A stretch of DNA of 64,000 nt from Pseudo-nitzschia pungens (taxonomy: Eukaryota; Bacillariophyta; Bacillariophyceae; Bacillariales; Bacillariaceae): NCBI GenBank assembly GCA_037355855.1, contig CM074762.1, positions 4,526,001 to 4,590,000 on the forward strand, written 5' to 3'. The first letter of the stretch is position 1; every line of letters starts with the position of its first letter. Position numbers and translations under genes: made by a program. Below the pieces are notes generated by a model. It was not told where the DNA came from and did no database searches. It saw only the letters and a list, made by a program, of their open reading frames with translations. Of the stretch, positions 54,101 to 64,000 are shown one piece after another.

Positions 54101-55721
54101 CGACCTTATTCCATGGAGTCTTGTAAGTACCAGGGGCTCCTTGCTCTCGAGCGCCATCAGATATCAAATGCTCGGGAATGCCGACATCGTGGATGAAAAT
54201 CTTCAGTCCTTCATACGCTTGCTTCTTGCCCTGTATAGGTATGAACTCGTCGTAGCCCTTACCATTACTGAAAACTTGGGCGGCTGAATCTTGTCGCATG
54301 ATGCTCGGGACCTTTGCCATCCAGGTGTCGGTGTACCATTTGCCAGCCGCGATGCGCTTGTTTCTGAAGCTCTGCGTTGGCAATCGGCGGACAAGAGGAT
54401 GCATAGGGTTGCGGAAGCCTTTCTGGGTCGTGACTCAAAGGGTATCCGCAGCCTTTCTCGGGGATACATCCCAAATCTTGGACAGACGGTCGGAGTCGAT
54501 CTTGCAGTATCGTTCGGTGTCAATCTTCGGACCCCACTTGGCTCGTCTGGCGATAGTGTCGAGCTCGGGGTCAACTGGTTTGACTGCATCGTCGTCCCAT
54601 CGAACATGCTTGTAAACGGATGACAAGCAGACGGGAGAACTGTGACGGGGATCCAATTCGAAGCGCTCGCGTCCATCGGTGTAGGTGCGCTCGTACAACG
54701 GGGTATGCATGGCGTTGATTGTAAGACTTGGTACTGTTGCATCCTCGTCTACATCATCGTCCCCGCAAGTCTTCAATGAATCGCCCGAAAAGAGAGAAGA
54801 TAGTCGTGCATCCAGACGAGAGTCGGATGCGATCGCACATGGGGTCAGATCACGGCGGGTACAGAGTTGCTGGAGACTCCGCAGCTTGTACTTCTCATAG
54901 GAATCATGCGGCGGTAGAATCAGCTCGTCGCTCTGAAGAGGCTTGTCGTACAAATGGGGACTGAAGTTGGACCGTGTTTCGACGGGCTCCATCTTACGCT
55001 TGTTGGACTTCTTGGACTGCTTGGTGGTCGTCTCGGCAGGCGCGATGGGCGTCGCCATAGGCGGCGCCGCGCGAAGGACAGACAGCGTAGGATTCAACGG
55101 ATGAGATCCGTCGATGGCTTCTTCGGCTTGCTCGAACTTCTTGCTCTTTGGGTCCCAAGGGAAGTCTCGGGTAGCAACGACATGATCGCATGTAGCCATT
55201 TCATGCTTGGTTGGCTTGCGGGAAGGGAAATAGGACACGACCCCATCAAGCAGGAGCTTGATGTCGAGGGTGTGGCCCGCATGGGGATCTTCAGGATCGG
55301 TATTGTCAATATGGATGGAGTGACTGGACTGCTCATCATACTGGCGGGGTGCTTCACTGACACGATTGGGATGGCAGTCCCGTATCTGATTCGGACAAAT
55401 CAAGCTGTGGGACAACTTGTCGCCAAAATACAGGGCTTCGTGGAAATAAATCAACCAAACTTTCCCGTCGGTATCTGTGTAGGCCGTAACACAGGTCCCA
55501 ATAGGAATGTTCTTGATAGGCTCGAGCTCAGGCGAAAAAGGATGAACATCGACGTGGCTGACGACTTGGTCTTCAAGCAAGATCATATTGGAACCGGCGG
55601 CAGTCGTATCAGCGTGGCTGTCCAGCTCGCACTGTCCCTCAGGACTCGGGCGCGCGCGCGGCAGATCCATCTGGTACAATAGCCGGCCAACCTTACTTAA
55701 TTTCGGGCACCGGCCGTCGTT
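51174..55721 (-). pseudogene. Copia pol (copy D): protease, integrase, RT, RNase H, with nonsense codons
   Basis: Read leftwards in the same frame as gag after its TGA. It contains the protease LDSHADTTAAGSNM, integrase (ISDGAREQG, CPFQNRAELS), RT (SADIQNAYL, AYVDDI near 52240) and RNase H (DADHAG, ADLFTKLL). The frame itself is kept, but stops interrupt it: TGA 54437-54435 (CGA in copy C), TAG 53723-53721 (GAG in C), TGA 52970-52968 (CGA in C) and TAG 51983-51981 (TTG in C). Copy C is open at all four places, so the family product is clear and this copy is dead. Confidence 0.9.
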
Positions 55722-57096
55722 TCAGTTCTTGGGGGTCTGTCCTTGGTTCGAGCCGTTGCCCTTCTTCTTGTTCTTTCTGCGTCCCTTAGGCCCAAAACTG
55801 TTCCCTGCACCTTGGGTCGCATTCGCGTTCGCGGAGGCAGCAGGCGTGGTAGAACTAGTGGACTGAATAGTTCGAGCTTTCTTCTGCTGGCGGAGGTCAT
55901 ACAACTGCTTTCGTTGTTCCTTGGAGAAGGTCTTGTAGACTTCATAAGGATAGGGCTTGTCCTCAATCTTGCCGCCGTACGATCCGCCCTTGTTGCTTCC
56001 CTGGTTGCCACCACCACCACCACCTTGGTGTACAGAGGAGATACTTCGCGCTCGCTTGGTTGAGACCGCACCCATCTTTCGTATGCCAAGGCACCTCTTG
56101 AAGTACGAGACGCACTCGTTGAAGTCCTTGGTGTACTTGTCGGTTTCAAAGATTTGGATTTTGGGGTTCTCAAACCGATCGTCTTGGATGCTGTGAATGA
56201 AACGCATGGTGAAGTCCTCTTCGTCGGGCAACTTGTCGTGGTTGGATAGCGTAGTCTGGAAATTCAACCAAGTTCTGCAGTGCTTCTCAAAGTCGTAGGT
56301 GCAGGAATCACCTGTATAGCGGGAGGTGTACATACCGGTACGAACCTTGTCAAGGATAGCCGCGATGTTGGTTGCGGAGAAGGCATTCTCCTAGAGAGTT
56401 AGGAAAGCCGCTCGGGCGTTCCCAGTTGGATTCTTCGCGTCTTTGTACCTCCAAGTGTAGGCCCAGGCAGGGCCATCACGAACTGCGTTGCAGAGCAACA
56501 CCCAAACGTCATGGTTGTCAGTGACGAACTGCGGGCCTTCAAGCGTGGCGCATCGAACATTGTAATCCTTCCAGTTGGAGAAAATTCCGTCTTTTCCAAC
56601 AGTGGCGGATCGCTCTGCTGCAGAAACCGTCTCTTGGTCCCTCGGACGGATGACGTATGATAGGGGGAATCCTTGTTCATTGTACTGAAAGCGGAGGAAC
56701 TGGCGGAAGCTTTCTTCCCACTGACGGAAGTTGTCAAGATTGACGAGCTTCGGCGGGGTAATGGACGCTGAGACTGTCTCCTTGTCGGCGGTCTGCATTT
56801 CATGCAGGCGCTGGCGCGTTCGGTCGGCTGCGAGGGGATCACTAAGCCAAGTGGACTCTGGAGGCTCCAAACGCAGCAGGAGCGAAAGGAGGGACTTCAG
56901 GCGCTCCGACAGGGGGGACTCCAGGCGCTCCGGCTCCAGGCGGGGGAGCGTCGGCTCCGGCTCCAGGGACAGCTCCAGGCGGTGGAGCGTCGGCTCCAGC
57001 TCCGGGGACAGCTCCTCCACCATCTCCAGGGGCATCTCCAGCAGTGCCGGCTCCGGCGGCGGCTGCAGCGATTTGTCTTCTGGTTTGCTTGGCCAT
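55722..57096 (-). pseudogene. Copia gag (copy D), internally deleted
   Basis: ATG at 57096 (MAKQTRRQ) with a Gly/Ala/Pro-rich start. Compared with copy C it lacks ~0.5 kb (C 35303-35817), the first part of the conserved region (the equivalent of C HKILTGFSNSDT to PLIGIKP), and the junction at ~56853 shifts the frame. It resumes with TWLSDPLAADR and FRQWEESFRQFLRF. TAG 56393-56391 replaces a tyrosine codon of C. The basic C-terminus ends at TGA 55724-55722 preceded by AAC; pol continues in the same frame. Confidence 0.88.
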
Positions 57097-58031
57097 GGTT
57101 GACTTTGCTTGACTTGCTCTGAGTAACTAACTTGCTTCAGTTTCTAAACCAAATTCTTTTGTGGTGGGAGCTGTCTCCAATCGATGGTCCGCGTCGATTG
57201 TTCCGTACTCGTATCGACAGTGGGTTGTCGATTGTTCCGTGTCAACAATTCCGACAGAAAAAGGTATCACATATCACGTCAGCGTTTCCGTGTCAACACT
57301 TTGGTGTCAACGTCTAAAAAGGTATACGCATCGATGGTTCTGATTCGATGGTTGGCTAGAAAGGTATCCAAATGGTTGGTTACCAAAAGAGAAGAATTCT
57401 TTCGGTCTTTCTGATCTGCTCTGGACCAATCGATTTGATTCTGAGATATGACAGATCTCAGGGTTCTTGGCTTGTCTGATTCCGAGTTCCCTTGGCTAAA
57501 AATCAAAATCGATGGTATGGCAGATTTGAGGTTGTCTGCACCTCGTTGTTTCGGATGGGACTGACGTCATGTCCTTGGTCTGCTGGACACTGCCTTCACT
57601 GGAAAGTTCGTGGTGGTCTGTCTCCACGAAAGTTCTTTTTCCAGCGTTGTCCCATCCCCGGCAAACGTCCCCTTGAATCCTGTAAAGAAATAACAGGGAA
57701 TCATGGACGCTGCTTTCTCCACGTCCATCATGCTCCTTCCCCACCAGACTGAGCCTCCATGGAGCCACCATGACGCTCAGCTACCGGATTTGAATACCAA
57801 TAGGTCCGTAGAGGTGGATGTGCGGACTCCGGTCGTATTGCGCGTTTGCTGGGGAAGGGCTCCCCATTAACATCAGGGATCTCGCGATGTCAGCTGCTGG
57901 TCCAGTTATCAGCTGAGGTTTTACATCCAAGTGTAGGCATGGATGCCAGTGGTGATCAGCCAGCTGGGTTTCTTCACACGCTCTAGCCGGCGTCCCGGTT
58001 CGTAGTGGGTCGAGCGGTGGGTCTGATAAAC
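57097..58031 (-). other. 5' leader and primer site of copia copy D
   Basis: The element reads GTTTATCAGACCCAC right after the LTR (58031-58017), as in C and E. ~900 bp of leader with no supported gene. Confidence 0.7.
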
Positions 58032-58955
58032 TGCGTTGATATCCGCTCGTCAGCGGTCTTCGGGGAACTTAATCGTAGATATGAATTATCTCGTACTGGT
58101 CTAAAAATAGGGGAAAGCCCTAACAATAATAACACATAAAGTTCTGGCAAATCGTGAGTCTACAGTGGACTGTTCAAGGTCTATTGCATACGCTCAAGCA
58201 ATACAAGGCACTTCCCTAGAGGTACATCGGAATCGATCGATAGGAGGGCATGATAGGCGTGTTTATTTTAGAGTATAAAAGAAAGAGTGAAGGGAGCTGA
58301 GCCAAAGCGCTCAGCTCTGTATCGTGACATCGATTCGCTAACTCGTATAATAACAGCGCTCTGTAGCTCTGGTACTGTATTGTACGGATAGCGTATCGGA
58401 GTATCGTAGGTATCTCCGATTAATTAGATCGAATCGTGTGCTAGCGATAATAACTCGCATATGCTAGCGCGTTGGATAACTGTTTGGGCCGGGTATCCGG
58501 TCATGGTATATATTATACACCAATGACCCGACCCCGGCGGTAGCATCGTACCTTAGCATTGGTATCATAGTAGGTTAGCATCTTTCAGTATCTCATAGCA
58601 TTAGCAACCCTAACCCTGTAGTATTTAGCTACACCATAAAAGGTGCTTTACTCGGGGTACGTACGATTGGTACAAATCGTACGCGGCGACCCTAGTAAAC
58701 TCTGCTAGCATTACTAGACAGGATAGGTCTGTTGCTAAGCCTGATGCTAAGCCTGTTGCTAAGCCTTCTGCTAAGTCTGTTGCTAAGCCTGCTGCTGAGC
58801 CTGTTGCTAAGCCTGTTGCTAACCATTTAGCACACAGCTCTAGCACTCAGCTCAGCACCTGTTAGTCAGTTACTGGAGGCTGCTGCCTGTAGCCCCAGTA
58901 CACTCTCCTACACAGGAGCCTTAGCACAGATGGTAGCACACTGGATATCTTCATA
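58032..58955 (-). repeat. 5' LTR of copia copy D (924 bp)
   Basis: It matches 49601-50524 throughout. It is followed by the TCAC duplication and element G gag. Confidence 0.93.
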
Positions 58956-58959
58956 TCAC

Positions 58960-59422
58960 CACTGATGCACAGAGCAAATGGAATGACATGATCAAGGACC
59001 CACTGGATCCAGAGGAATACCAATACTCGCAAGAAGAAATTGGTGGATACGACCAAGCGTTCATTGACTTCACCAAGCTCTACTGCAACGCCCGAGATGC
59101 CAGAGACATCATGCACACCTATCTAAGGAGCGCAGAATGCCGGAAGACTCCATCAGTTACATGCAAAGAACATGCCGACCGGATCCTTATCCTCATGAAA
59201 TACACCCAGAAACTAGAAGGAAGCAGTGCCCCCCTCTCGAGAGTAGAAAAACTCACTATTCTATTGCACTCCTTCCCCTCAGCATGGATCGAAAGCTACG
59301 GAATCATCCACAGTGGCATTCAGGAGACCACCACAGTCCAACACATTGTGGACCACATGAGCTGTCACGAGCGCCAAGCCAACAAGAAAGGCAACAAGAA
59401 CAACAGCAAGCAGCAGTGTTAA
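58960..59422 (+). CDS. Element G gag, C-terminal part
   Basis: It continues gag in frame: TTDAQSKWNDMIKDP, FIDFTKLYCNARDARDIMHT and IVDHMSCHERQ, then an Asn/Lys run ending QQC and TAA at 59420-59422. Element H goes on past this point to a zinc knuckle, so G is truncated at ~59417, where the sequence changes to unrelated TGTTAAAATGTAG. Function as in H. Confidence 0.85.
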
Positions 59423-60329
59423 AATGTAGCTGAAACTGGTTTAAGCTGATAGATCCCAGGGCAAGCTTGGAGATATACAGCAAGAGCAATGGTATGCAGA
59501 TCGGTTGAGGTGCCGATCTGTTCTATCGATAGTCTCGGATTTACCACTACGGCTGATCGTGAAATCAACCAGATCTATTCTAACTACCTGTGGGCTCAGT
59601 CAGTTAGATCTTAGGCTTGTAGTTCTACAGGGAGCTGCTCAAGGAGCAGGATGTAAGTATGAAGGTATTCAAATCAGAGTTAAACTAAAGATGTGAGGAC
59701 AGCAATCTTGTCGATGAATCGACGTTGCTGTCTTGTTGTGTTTGCTGTTTGTTTTCGTGTACAAATTGTACGTGGAAGTTTGCTGTCAGTGTACAATCAG
59801 TACTGGAAAACCCTGTAGAAAACTATGTTGTGCACGATGTGCGCATGTAATGAATCGTGTCACGGTTACAATTTAATACGCCCCATCTATGATCAGGGAA
59901 GCAAGAGAATCTTGCTCCATGTTCATGGACATGTTGGAGCAGTGACACACACAGGAATGAAATGAGAGGATGGGCAATAGCGCAAAGGTTGCGCCCCATG
60001 TCGAATGGATAAGAATGGCACAGAGCTTGAAACTACGCCTCATGTTGTTGGGTAATAGCAGCTTGAAGATGTGCCCCATGTTTGGCGTTTGTAAGAGTTG
60101 AGGTTAGGGTGTGCAATAACACAGAGCTTGAAGTTGCGCCCCATGTTTGGCCAATAACACAGAGCTTGAAGTTGCGCTCCATGATTTGGACTGGATTGGT
60201 TCAGATATGTGAGGTGTCATGGTTACAATTTAATACGCCCCATCCATGATTGCAGGAGCAAGATGAGCGTGCTCTGAATTCATGGACATGGTGACTGTGA
60301 CACACAACCATTGGTTTGATTGGGCAATC
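59421..60329. other. Non-coding tract with direct repeats and a bipartite hairpin
   Basis: No gene is supported. GGTTACAATTTAATACGCCCCATC occurs near 59868 and 60223, each followed by a GTTCATGGACATG/ATTCATGGACATG block and GTGACACACA. CACAGAGCTTGAA..GCGC/CGCC..CATG is repeated near 60013, 60120 and 60157. A strong hairpin lies at 59698-59732. Confidence 0.7.
59698..59732. other. Bipartite perfect hairpin
   Basis: Outer stem GACAGCAA (59698-59705) pairs with TTGCTGTC (59725-59732). Inner stem GTCGAT (59710-59715) pairs with ATCGAC (59718-59723). TCTTG follows. Function unknown; it could form in RNA from either strand. Confidence 0.75.
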
Positions 60330-61130
60330 AATCGTATTGAGCTGCAATCATACTGTGCTGATTGAGCTATCTTAGCAATCGATCATAGCAATCAATCGTA
60401 TTGTAGCAATCGATCATATGGTAGCAGTCGATCGTATGGTAGCAGTCGATTGTGGCAATCGATGGTATTGTAGCAATCGATCGTAGTGTATCAATCGATC
60501 ATATTGATCTTCTATCGGATTACAATCGATCGTATTGATCTTCGATCGTATTGAGCTATCGTAGCAATCGATTGTAGTGCGCTTCGATCGTATTGAGCTG
60601 TCTTAGCAATCGATCGTATTGTAGCAATCGATTGTAGCTTGCGAGCGTATTGTAGCAATTGATCATATTGTATCAATTGATCGTATTGTTCTTCTATCGG
60701 ATTGCAATCGATCGTATTGTAGTAACCGATCATAGCAATCGATCGTAGTGTATCAATCGATCGTAACAATCGATCATATTGATCTTGTATCGGATTGCAA
60801 TCGATCGTATTGTAGCAATCGACCGTAGCAATCGATCGTACTGTAGTAATCGATCGTGGCAATCGATCGTAGTGTATCAATCGATCGTAGTGTATCAATC
60901 GATCGTAACAATCGATCGTATTGATCTTGTATCGGATTGCAATCGATCGTATTGTAGCAATCGATCGTAGAAATCAATTGTAGCAATCGATCGTAGCAAT
61001 CGATCGTAGCAATCAATTGTAGCAATCGATCGTAGCAATCGATCGTATTAATCGATCGTATTGATCTTGTATCGGGTTGCAATCGATCGTATTGTAGCAA
61101 TCGATCGTATCAATCGTTGGTTGGATAGCA
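60330..61130. repeat. ATCGATCG-type satellite, block 1
   Basis: ~0.8 kb built from CAATCGATCGTA, GTATTGTAG and TTGATCTTGTATCGG(A/G)TTGC pieces, rich in overlapping ATCGAT and CGATCG palindromes. Longer units recur: ATTGATCTTGTATCGG near 60779, 60930 and 61060. Minus-strand open frames here are products of the repeat. Confidence 0.9.
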
Positions 61131-61270
61131 ATCAATCTGAGCAAGCTTCGGTTGTATGGATCATAGAATGAATGTGCTGCTGTTCTTCAGCGAGGTTATC
61201 TTCTTGAATCGCCCCAGATAACTGAATGGGGAAGGACAGAAGCAATTGACGTTGTATGAAAGCAAGCGGA
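61131..61270. repeat. Partial duplicate of the end of the 61993-63666 gene
   Basis: CGCCCCAGATAACTGAATGGGGAAGGACAG (first 20 bases shown in part: CGCCCCAGATAACTGA) near 61212 matches CGCCCCAGATAACTGA near 62001, the last codons of the minus-strand gene. A fragment of that gene end stands between the two satellite blocks. Confidence 0.6.
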
Positions 61271-61760
61271 TTGGGCGTCGATTGGATTGATCTTCGATCG
61301 TATTGAGCTATTGTAGCAATCGATCGTATGGAGCTTCGATCGCATTGGGTTTAGCTATTAGAGCAGTCGATTGTATTTCGATCGCGTTGAGCTATCGTAG
61401 CAATCGATCGTATTGAACTTCGATCGTATTGGGCGTCAGTCGTGTTGAGTTATCGAAGCAATCGATCGCATGAAGCTATCGGAGCAGTCGAATCTCATTG
61501 GTCTTCGAGCTGGATCGTATCAAGCTAGCGTAGCAATCGATCGTATGGATCGATCGGATTGAGCTGCAATCATACTGTGCTGATCGAGCCTTCGTAGCAG
61601 TCGATTGTAGCAATCGATCGTATTGATCGATCATATTGATTGATCGTGTTGGTCGATCGTATTGTAGCAATTGACTATAGCAAGCGATGGTATTGATCTT
61701 TTTATCGTATTGGGCTGTCGTAGCAATCGATCTTATGGAGCGTCGATCGTATTGATCTAA
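61271..61760. repeat. ATCGATCG-type satellite, block 2
   Basis: Looser arrangement of the same motifs (GAGCTATCGTAGCAATCGATCG, CTTCGATCGTATTG). No gene. Confidence 0.85.
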
Positions 61761-61992
61761 GGCGCCGGTGTGGTTGCTGGAAGCCAAGCCCTGGTGGGGA
61801 TCAAATGAGAAACAAAGCAAGACGTCGTTGCCGTGTGCAGTGTGGATTGTGTCCCAGGCGCAAGCAAGTCAGCGCCCCAAGTTAGCAAGCTGGAGGCAGT
61901 TGCGCTATAAGGGAGTTGATGTGTACCCCGTGGTAACAGGCAAGGACAAGCAAGGGGTGTAGTGTATCCAGCAGTTCTTCGGCAAAGTTGTC
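61761..61992. other. Downstream flank of the minus-strand gene
   Basis: Unique-looking sequence with no supported gene. It would be the 3' UTR of the 61993-63666 gene. Confidence 0.5.
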
Positions 61993-63666
61993 TCATGACG
62001 TCGCCCCAGATAACTGAAGGGGAAAGAACGGGGATGAAATCAAACAAGAAGGGTGATCGAAAAGGTGGTACAACTGCATGATGATGGCATCACAGTGTCG
62101 TAGGGTAATGGTATGCCATGCAGAGGGCAGCCCAGTAGCTAAACCAAAAGGGAGCAGAGAAGACAGATCAGACAGAAGTGCAGAGGCAGGAAGTGTATTG
62201 GAAGACTCGGGAGCCGGGATGGGAGCAGGGAGGAGTGATACAGGTGCCTGGATGGGAACAGGAAGCACCAAAGGAGGGACCGGTGGGGATACTGGAAGCA
62301 GCGAGACCTGTGCCAAAGGTGGTGCCGACGCGTTTGCAGGAAGTGTCAGGAGAGGTGTTGGTACTGGTGCTGGTGCAGGTACACGGAGTGGTGCTGGTGC
62401 GATGACCGGGCCTACCATTCGAGTGGTCAGGTTAGTGGGTGGTGCAGTTGTCAGTGCAGGTGCAAGCGCGGCCGTTGCAGGTGTTGATGTATGTGCAGAA
62501 GCAGGGGTAGGGTCAGGTGCAGTGACGAGAGCTGCTAGGCCTGGTGTCGATGCAGTTGCATAAGCAGGTGCACGGGCCGGAGGACGTGCCCGGGCCGGAG
62601 GACGTGCCCGGGCCGGAGGACGTGCCCGGGCCGGAGGACGTGTCGGTGCAGTCGGAGAAGCAGGCGCATTGGGTGCCGGTGCAGTGGCCGGTGCGTAGGC
62701 AGGAACAGGTGGTGATGCCGGAGGTTGAGGTTCGAGGATCGGTGCGGGAGGGTCCAGAACCAGGATCGGCGCAGTTACAGGTGCAGTAACCAGAGCTCGG
62801 GCAGAAGCAGTTGCCGAGACAGGTGCCCGAATTGGGGTACGGGCCAGGATTGGTGGAGTAGCATAAGCGGGTGTTGGTGCTGGGGATGGTAGTGTAGGAC
62901 GATGAGTGCTTCGAAAAGCAACAAATGCGTCAGGATCGTAGTTGGCGAAGTCCAGGAAGGCCCTCGGACCGATGGTATCGTTCAGGTGAGTCATAAATGC
63001 AGCAAGCGTATTGAGACGTAGGGCATGAACGGGGAAAATGGGAACAAAGCGGCCGTGGTCTTCGTATTGGAGGCAGGAGATGAGATCGGGGGATAAGAAT
63101 CTAAATTCACCCCAGGTGGTGTAGCCAACAAAGCGAAGTGCGTCACAAATGATATCTCCATCCTCAGTATGTATGTTGAGGAAGTTGCGAAGAATACGTG
63201 TAACATTGGAATCAAACGAGGGGAAGAAATCATCGTCGTCAGCGGTGGATGCATGATTGGCATTGATGTGGGTGCTGGCATGATTGTCGGACATCGTTGG
63301 TGGTGGTAGTGGTGATTGGTATGTCTGTCGGAATTGACGAAAGGCGTTGGCATCATAATTGGTGATACCCCAGGAAGCCCGTGGACCGATGGTGTCATTA
63401 AGGTGGATCATGTATGCAGCAAAGGTATTGAGGCGATAGACATGACAAGGGGCAAGGGGGACACGGCGTCCACGATGTTCATATTCGAGGCATGAGATGA
63501 TGTCGTAGGAGAGAAGTCGAAAGGCAGACCAGGTAGTGCGGTTAGCAAACCGAAGGGCATCACAGATGATATCACCGTCCTCTGTCTCGCGTCGCAGGAA
63601 TTGCCGGAGGATGTGTGTGACTTGAGGGTCAAATGAGGGAAAGAAATCACCGTGGTCGTCTGACAT
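61993..63666 (-). CDS. Hypothetical protein (557 aa): tandem gag-like domains and Pro/Ala-rich tail
   Basis: ATG at 63666 (MSDDHGDFFPSFD); intact frame to 61993. It has two homologous units of ~105 residues, at about 8-115 and 145-250. Each runs FFPSFD..VT.IL..FL..ETEDGDIICDALRF, TTW..FR.LS.D.ISCL.YE, RLNT.AA.M.HLNDTIGP and NYD..AF..FR. The layout (helical unit, DIISCLEYE, then RLN.. and AFR..FR) recalls the N-terminal region of gag in diatom copia elements, judged by eye. Residues ~260-500 are almost all Pro, Ala, Val and Thr with four PPARAR units (62576-62640). No protease or RT follows, and no zinc knuckle is seen. It may be a gag of an unlisted retroelement or a domesticated one; the function is not known. 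It is the only uninterrupted gene in the window besides gypsy pol and LINE B ORF1. Confidence 0.65.
   Translation of the reverse strand: MSDDHGDFFPSFDPQVTHILRQFLRRETEDGDIICDALRFANRTTWSAFRLLSYDIISCLEYEHRGRRVPLAPCHVYRLNTFAAYMIHLNDTIGPRASWGITNYDANAFRQFRQTYQSPLPPPTMSDNHASTHINANHASTADDDDFFPSFDSNVTRILRNFLNIHTEDGDIICDALRFVGYTTWGEFRFLSPDLISCLQYEDHGRFVPIFPVHALRLNTLAAFMTHLNDTIGPRAFLDFANYDPDAFVAFRSTHRPTLPSPAPTPAYATPPILARTPIRAPVSATASARALVTAPVTAPILVLDPPAPILEPQPPASPPVPAYAPATAPAPNAPASPTAPTRPPARARPPARARPPARARPPARAPAYATASTPGLAALVTAPDPTPASAHTSTPATAALAPALTTAPPTNLTTRMVGPVIAPAPLRVPAPAPVPTPLLTLPANASAPPLAQVSLLPVSPPVPPLVLPVPIQAPVSLLPAPIPAPESSNTLPASALLSDLSSLLPFGLATGLPSAWHTITLRHCDAIIMQLYHLFDHPSCLISSPFFPLQLSGATS
62576..62645 (-). 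repeat. 18-bp repeat encoding PPARAR units
   Basis: GGCCGGAGGACGTGCCCG repeated about four times inside the gene at 61993-63666; it keeps the frame. Confidence 0.9.
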
Positions 63667-64000
63667 CGTGCTGGGATTGAATCTGGTGCGGGCTGCAGTT
63701 TGAATGGATTGGAAGGGACAGTATGTCTCTTCGTGGGTGATAGGGAAAAGAGGCTCGTTGGCGGGTTCGTTGGCGGGTTCAGTATGGCATAGAATGTCCG
63801 AAATGCGATGGGGTAGGATCCAGTATCCAGTATCCAGGAATAGGATAAGATTGTATGCCTGGGGAATACAGATGTTATTGCAGCTGTATTCGGGAACTCA
63901 GTGGAGGTTATATATTGCTGAGCGCAGTATTTTGAAGAGGAACGTTGTCATTCGAACACCGTTGTTGGTCAAAAACGCGGTTAAAACAGTAGTTGCTGAG
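63667..64000 (-). other. Upstream flank of the minus-strand gene
   Basis: Likely holds its promoter and 5' UTR. Short repeats GGCGGGTTCGTT (near 63757) and ATCCAGT (near 63820) occur. No LTR edge or primer site is recognisable before the window ends. Confidence 0.45.

Larger units (their letters stand above)
49601..58955 (-). mobile_element. Complete but defective Ty1/copia element copy D (minus strand)
   Basis: 5' LTR 58955-58032, gag from 57096, pol to 51174, 3' non-coding, 3' LTR 50524-49601. The duplication is TCAC (49597-49600 and 58956-58959); a fifth base would mismatch. The LTRs look identical, yet gag has a ~0.5-kb deletion and the coding region has at least five nonsense codons. 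It must have been copied by proteins from another element. Confidence 0.93.
48918..59420 (+). mobile_element. LTR element G (plus strand, partial) inserted in copia E and carrying copia D
   Basis: 5' LTR 48918-49240, leader, and gag split by copia D. The sequence leaves the family right after the Asn/Ser/Lys/Gln run near 59417; pol and 3' LTR are not seen. Same family as element H. With no pol anywhere in the window, the superfamily is uncertain; the zinc knuckle in H resembles those of copia gags. Confidence 0.75.

Noticed and set aside
60512..61100. Minus-strand open frames rich in YDRLLQ/SIATI repeats
   Set aside because: Translation of the ATCGATCG satellite; no independent coding evidence.
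62078..62563. Gly/Ala-rich plus-strand open frame
   Set aside because: Antisense shadow of the Pro/Ala-rich tail of the minus-strand gene.

Overview
The window is a eukaryotic retrotransposon graveyard, most likely from a diatom or another stramenopile. The organism call is inference: the Ty1/copia polyproteins carry LDSHADT-type proteases and SADIQNAYL/YVDD reverse transcriptases, which I associate with diatom CoDi elements, and the LINE has an APE - RT (NDATGCYDR, FVDD) - RNase H - zinc-knuckle layout. There are no bacterial-style operons, and I recognise no conserved housekeeping gene.

Layout. (1) 1-13567: a LINE (copy A, left end outside the window) with ORF1 and ORF2. Three 2.0-kb non-coding elements have entered it. 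Element 1 (1863-3905) and element 2 (8372-12457) sit in ORF2, and element 3 (9623-11650) sits inside element 2. They share the head, tail and terminal hairpins of the LINE and look like its parasites. (2) 13568-38109: a minus-strand Ty1/copia element (copy C), split by a complete Ty3/gypsy element (17414-32987; identical 188-bp LTRs, 5-bp duplication GTCGA). The gypsy gag is itself split by a full-length LINE (copy B, 19215-28917) that has lost its RT domain. (3) 38110-42719: remnants of a DNA-transposon-like transposase gene, split by a minus-strand LTR element (H), which holds a solo LTR of its own family in opposite orientation. (4) 42720-48917: a decayed plus-strand copia element (E). (5) 48918-59420: an LTR element (G) inserted in E and carrying, inside gag, a complete minus-strand copia element (D, 49601-58955; 924-bp LTRs that look identical). 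(6) 59421-64000: a repeat-rich tract with an ATCGATCG-type satellite, then a minus-strand gene of 557 codons with two gag-like repeats and a long Pro/Ala-rich tail.

Main themes. Nesting is three deep in three places, and target-site duplications plus restored reading frames fix the order of events. Several of the freshest insertions (LINE B, copia D, the 2-kb LINE-related elements) could not encode their own mobility, so they were copied in trans. In the gypsy element and in both copia copies where it can be read, gag and pol lie in one frame separated by a single TGA preceded by AAC. The LINE ORF1 stop overlaps the ORF2 start as ATGGTTAG.
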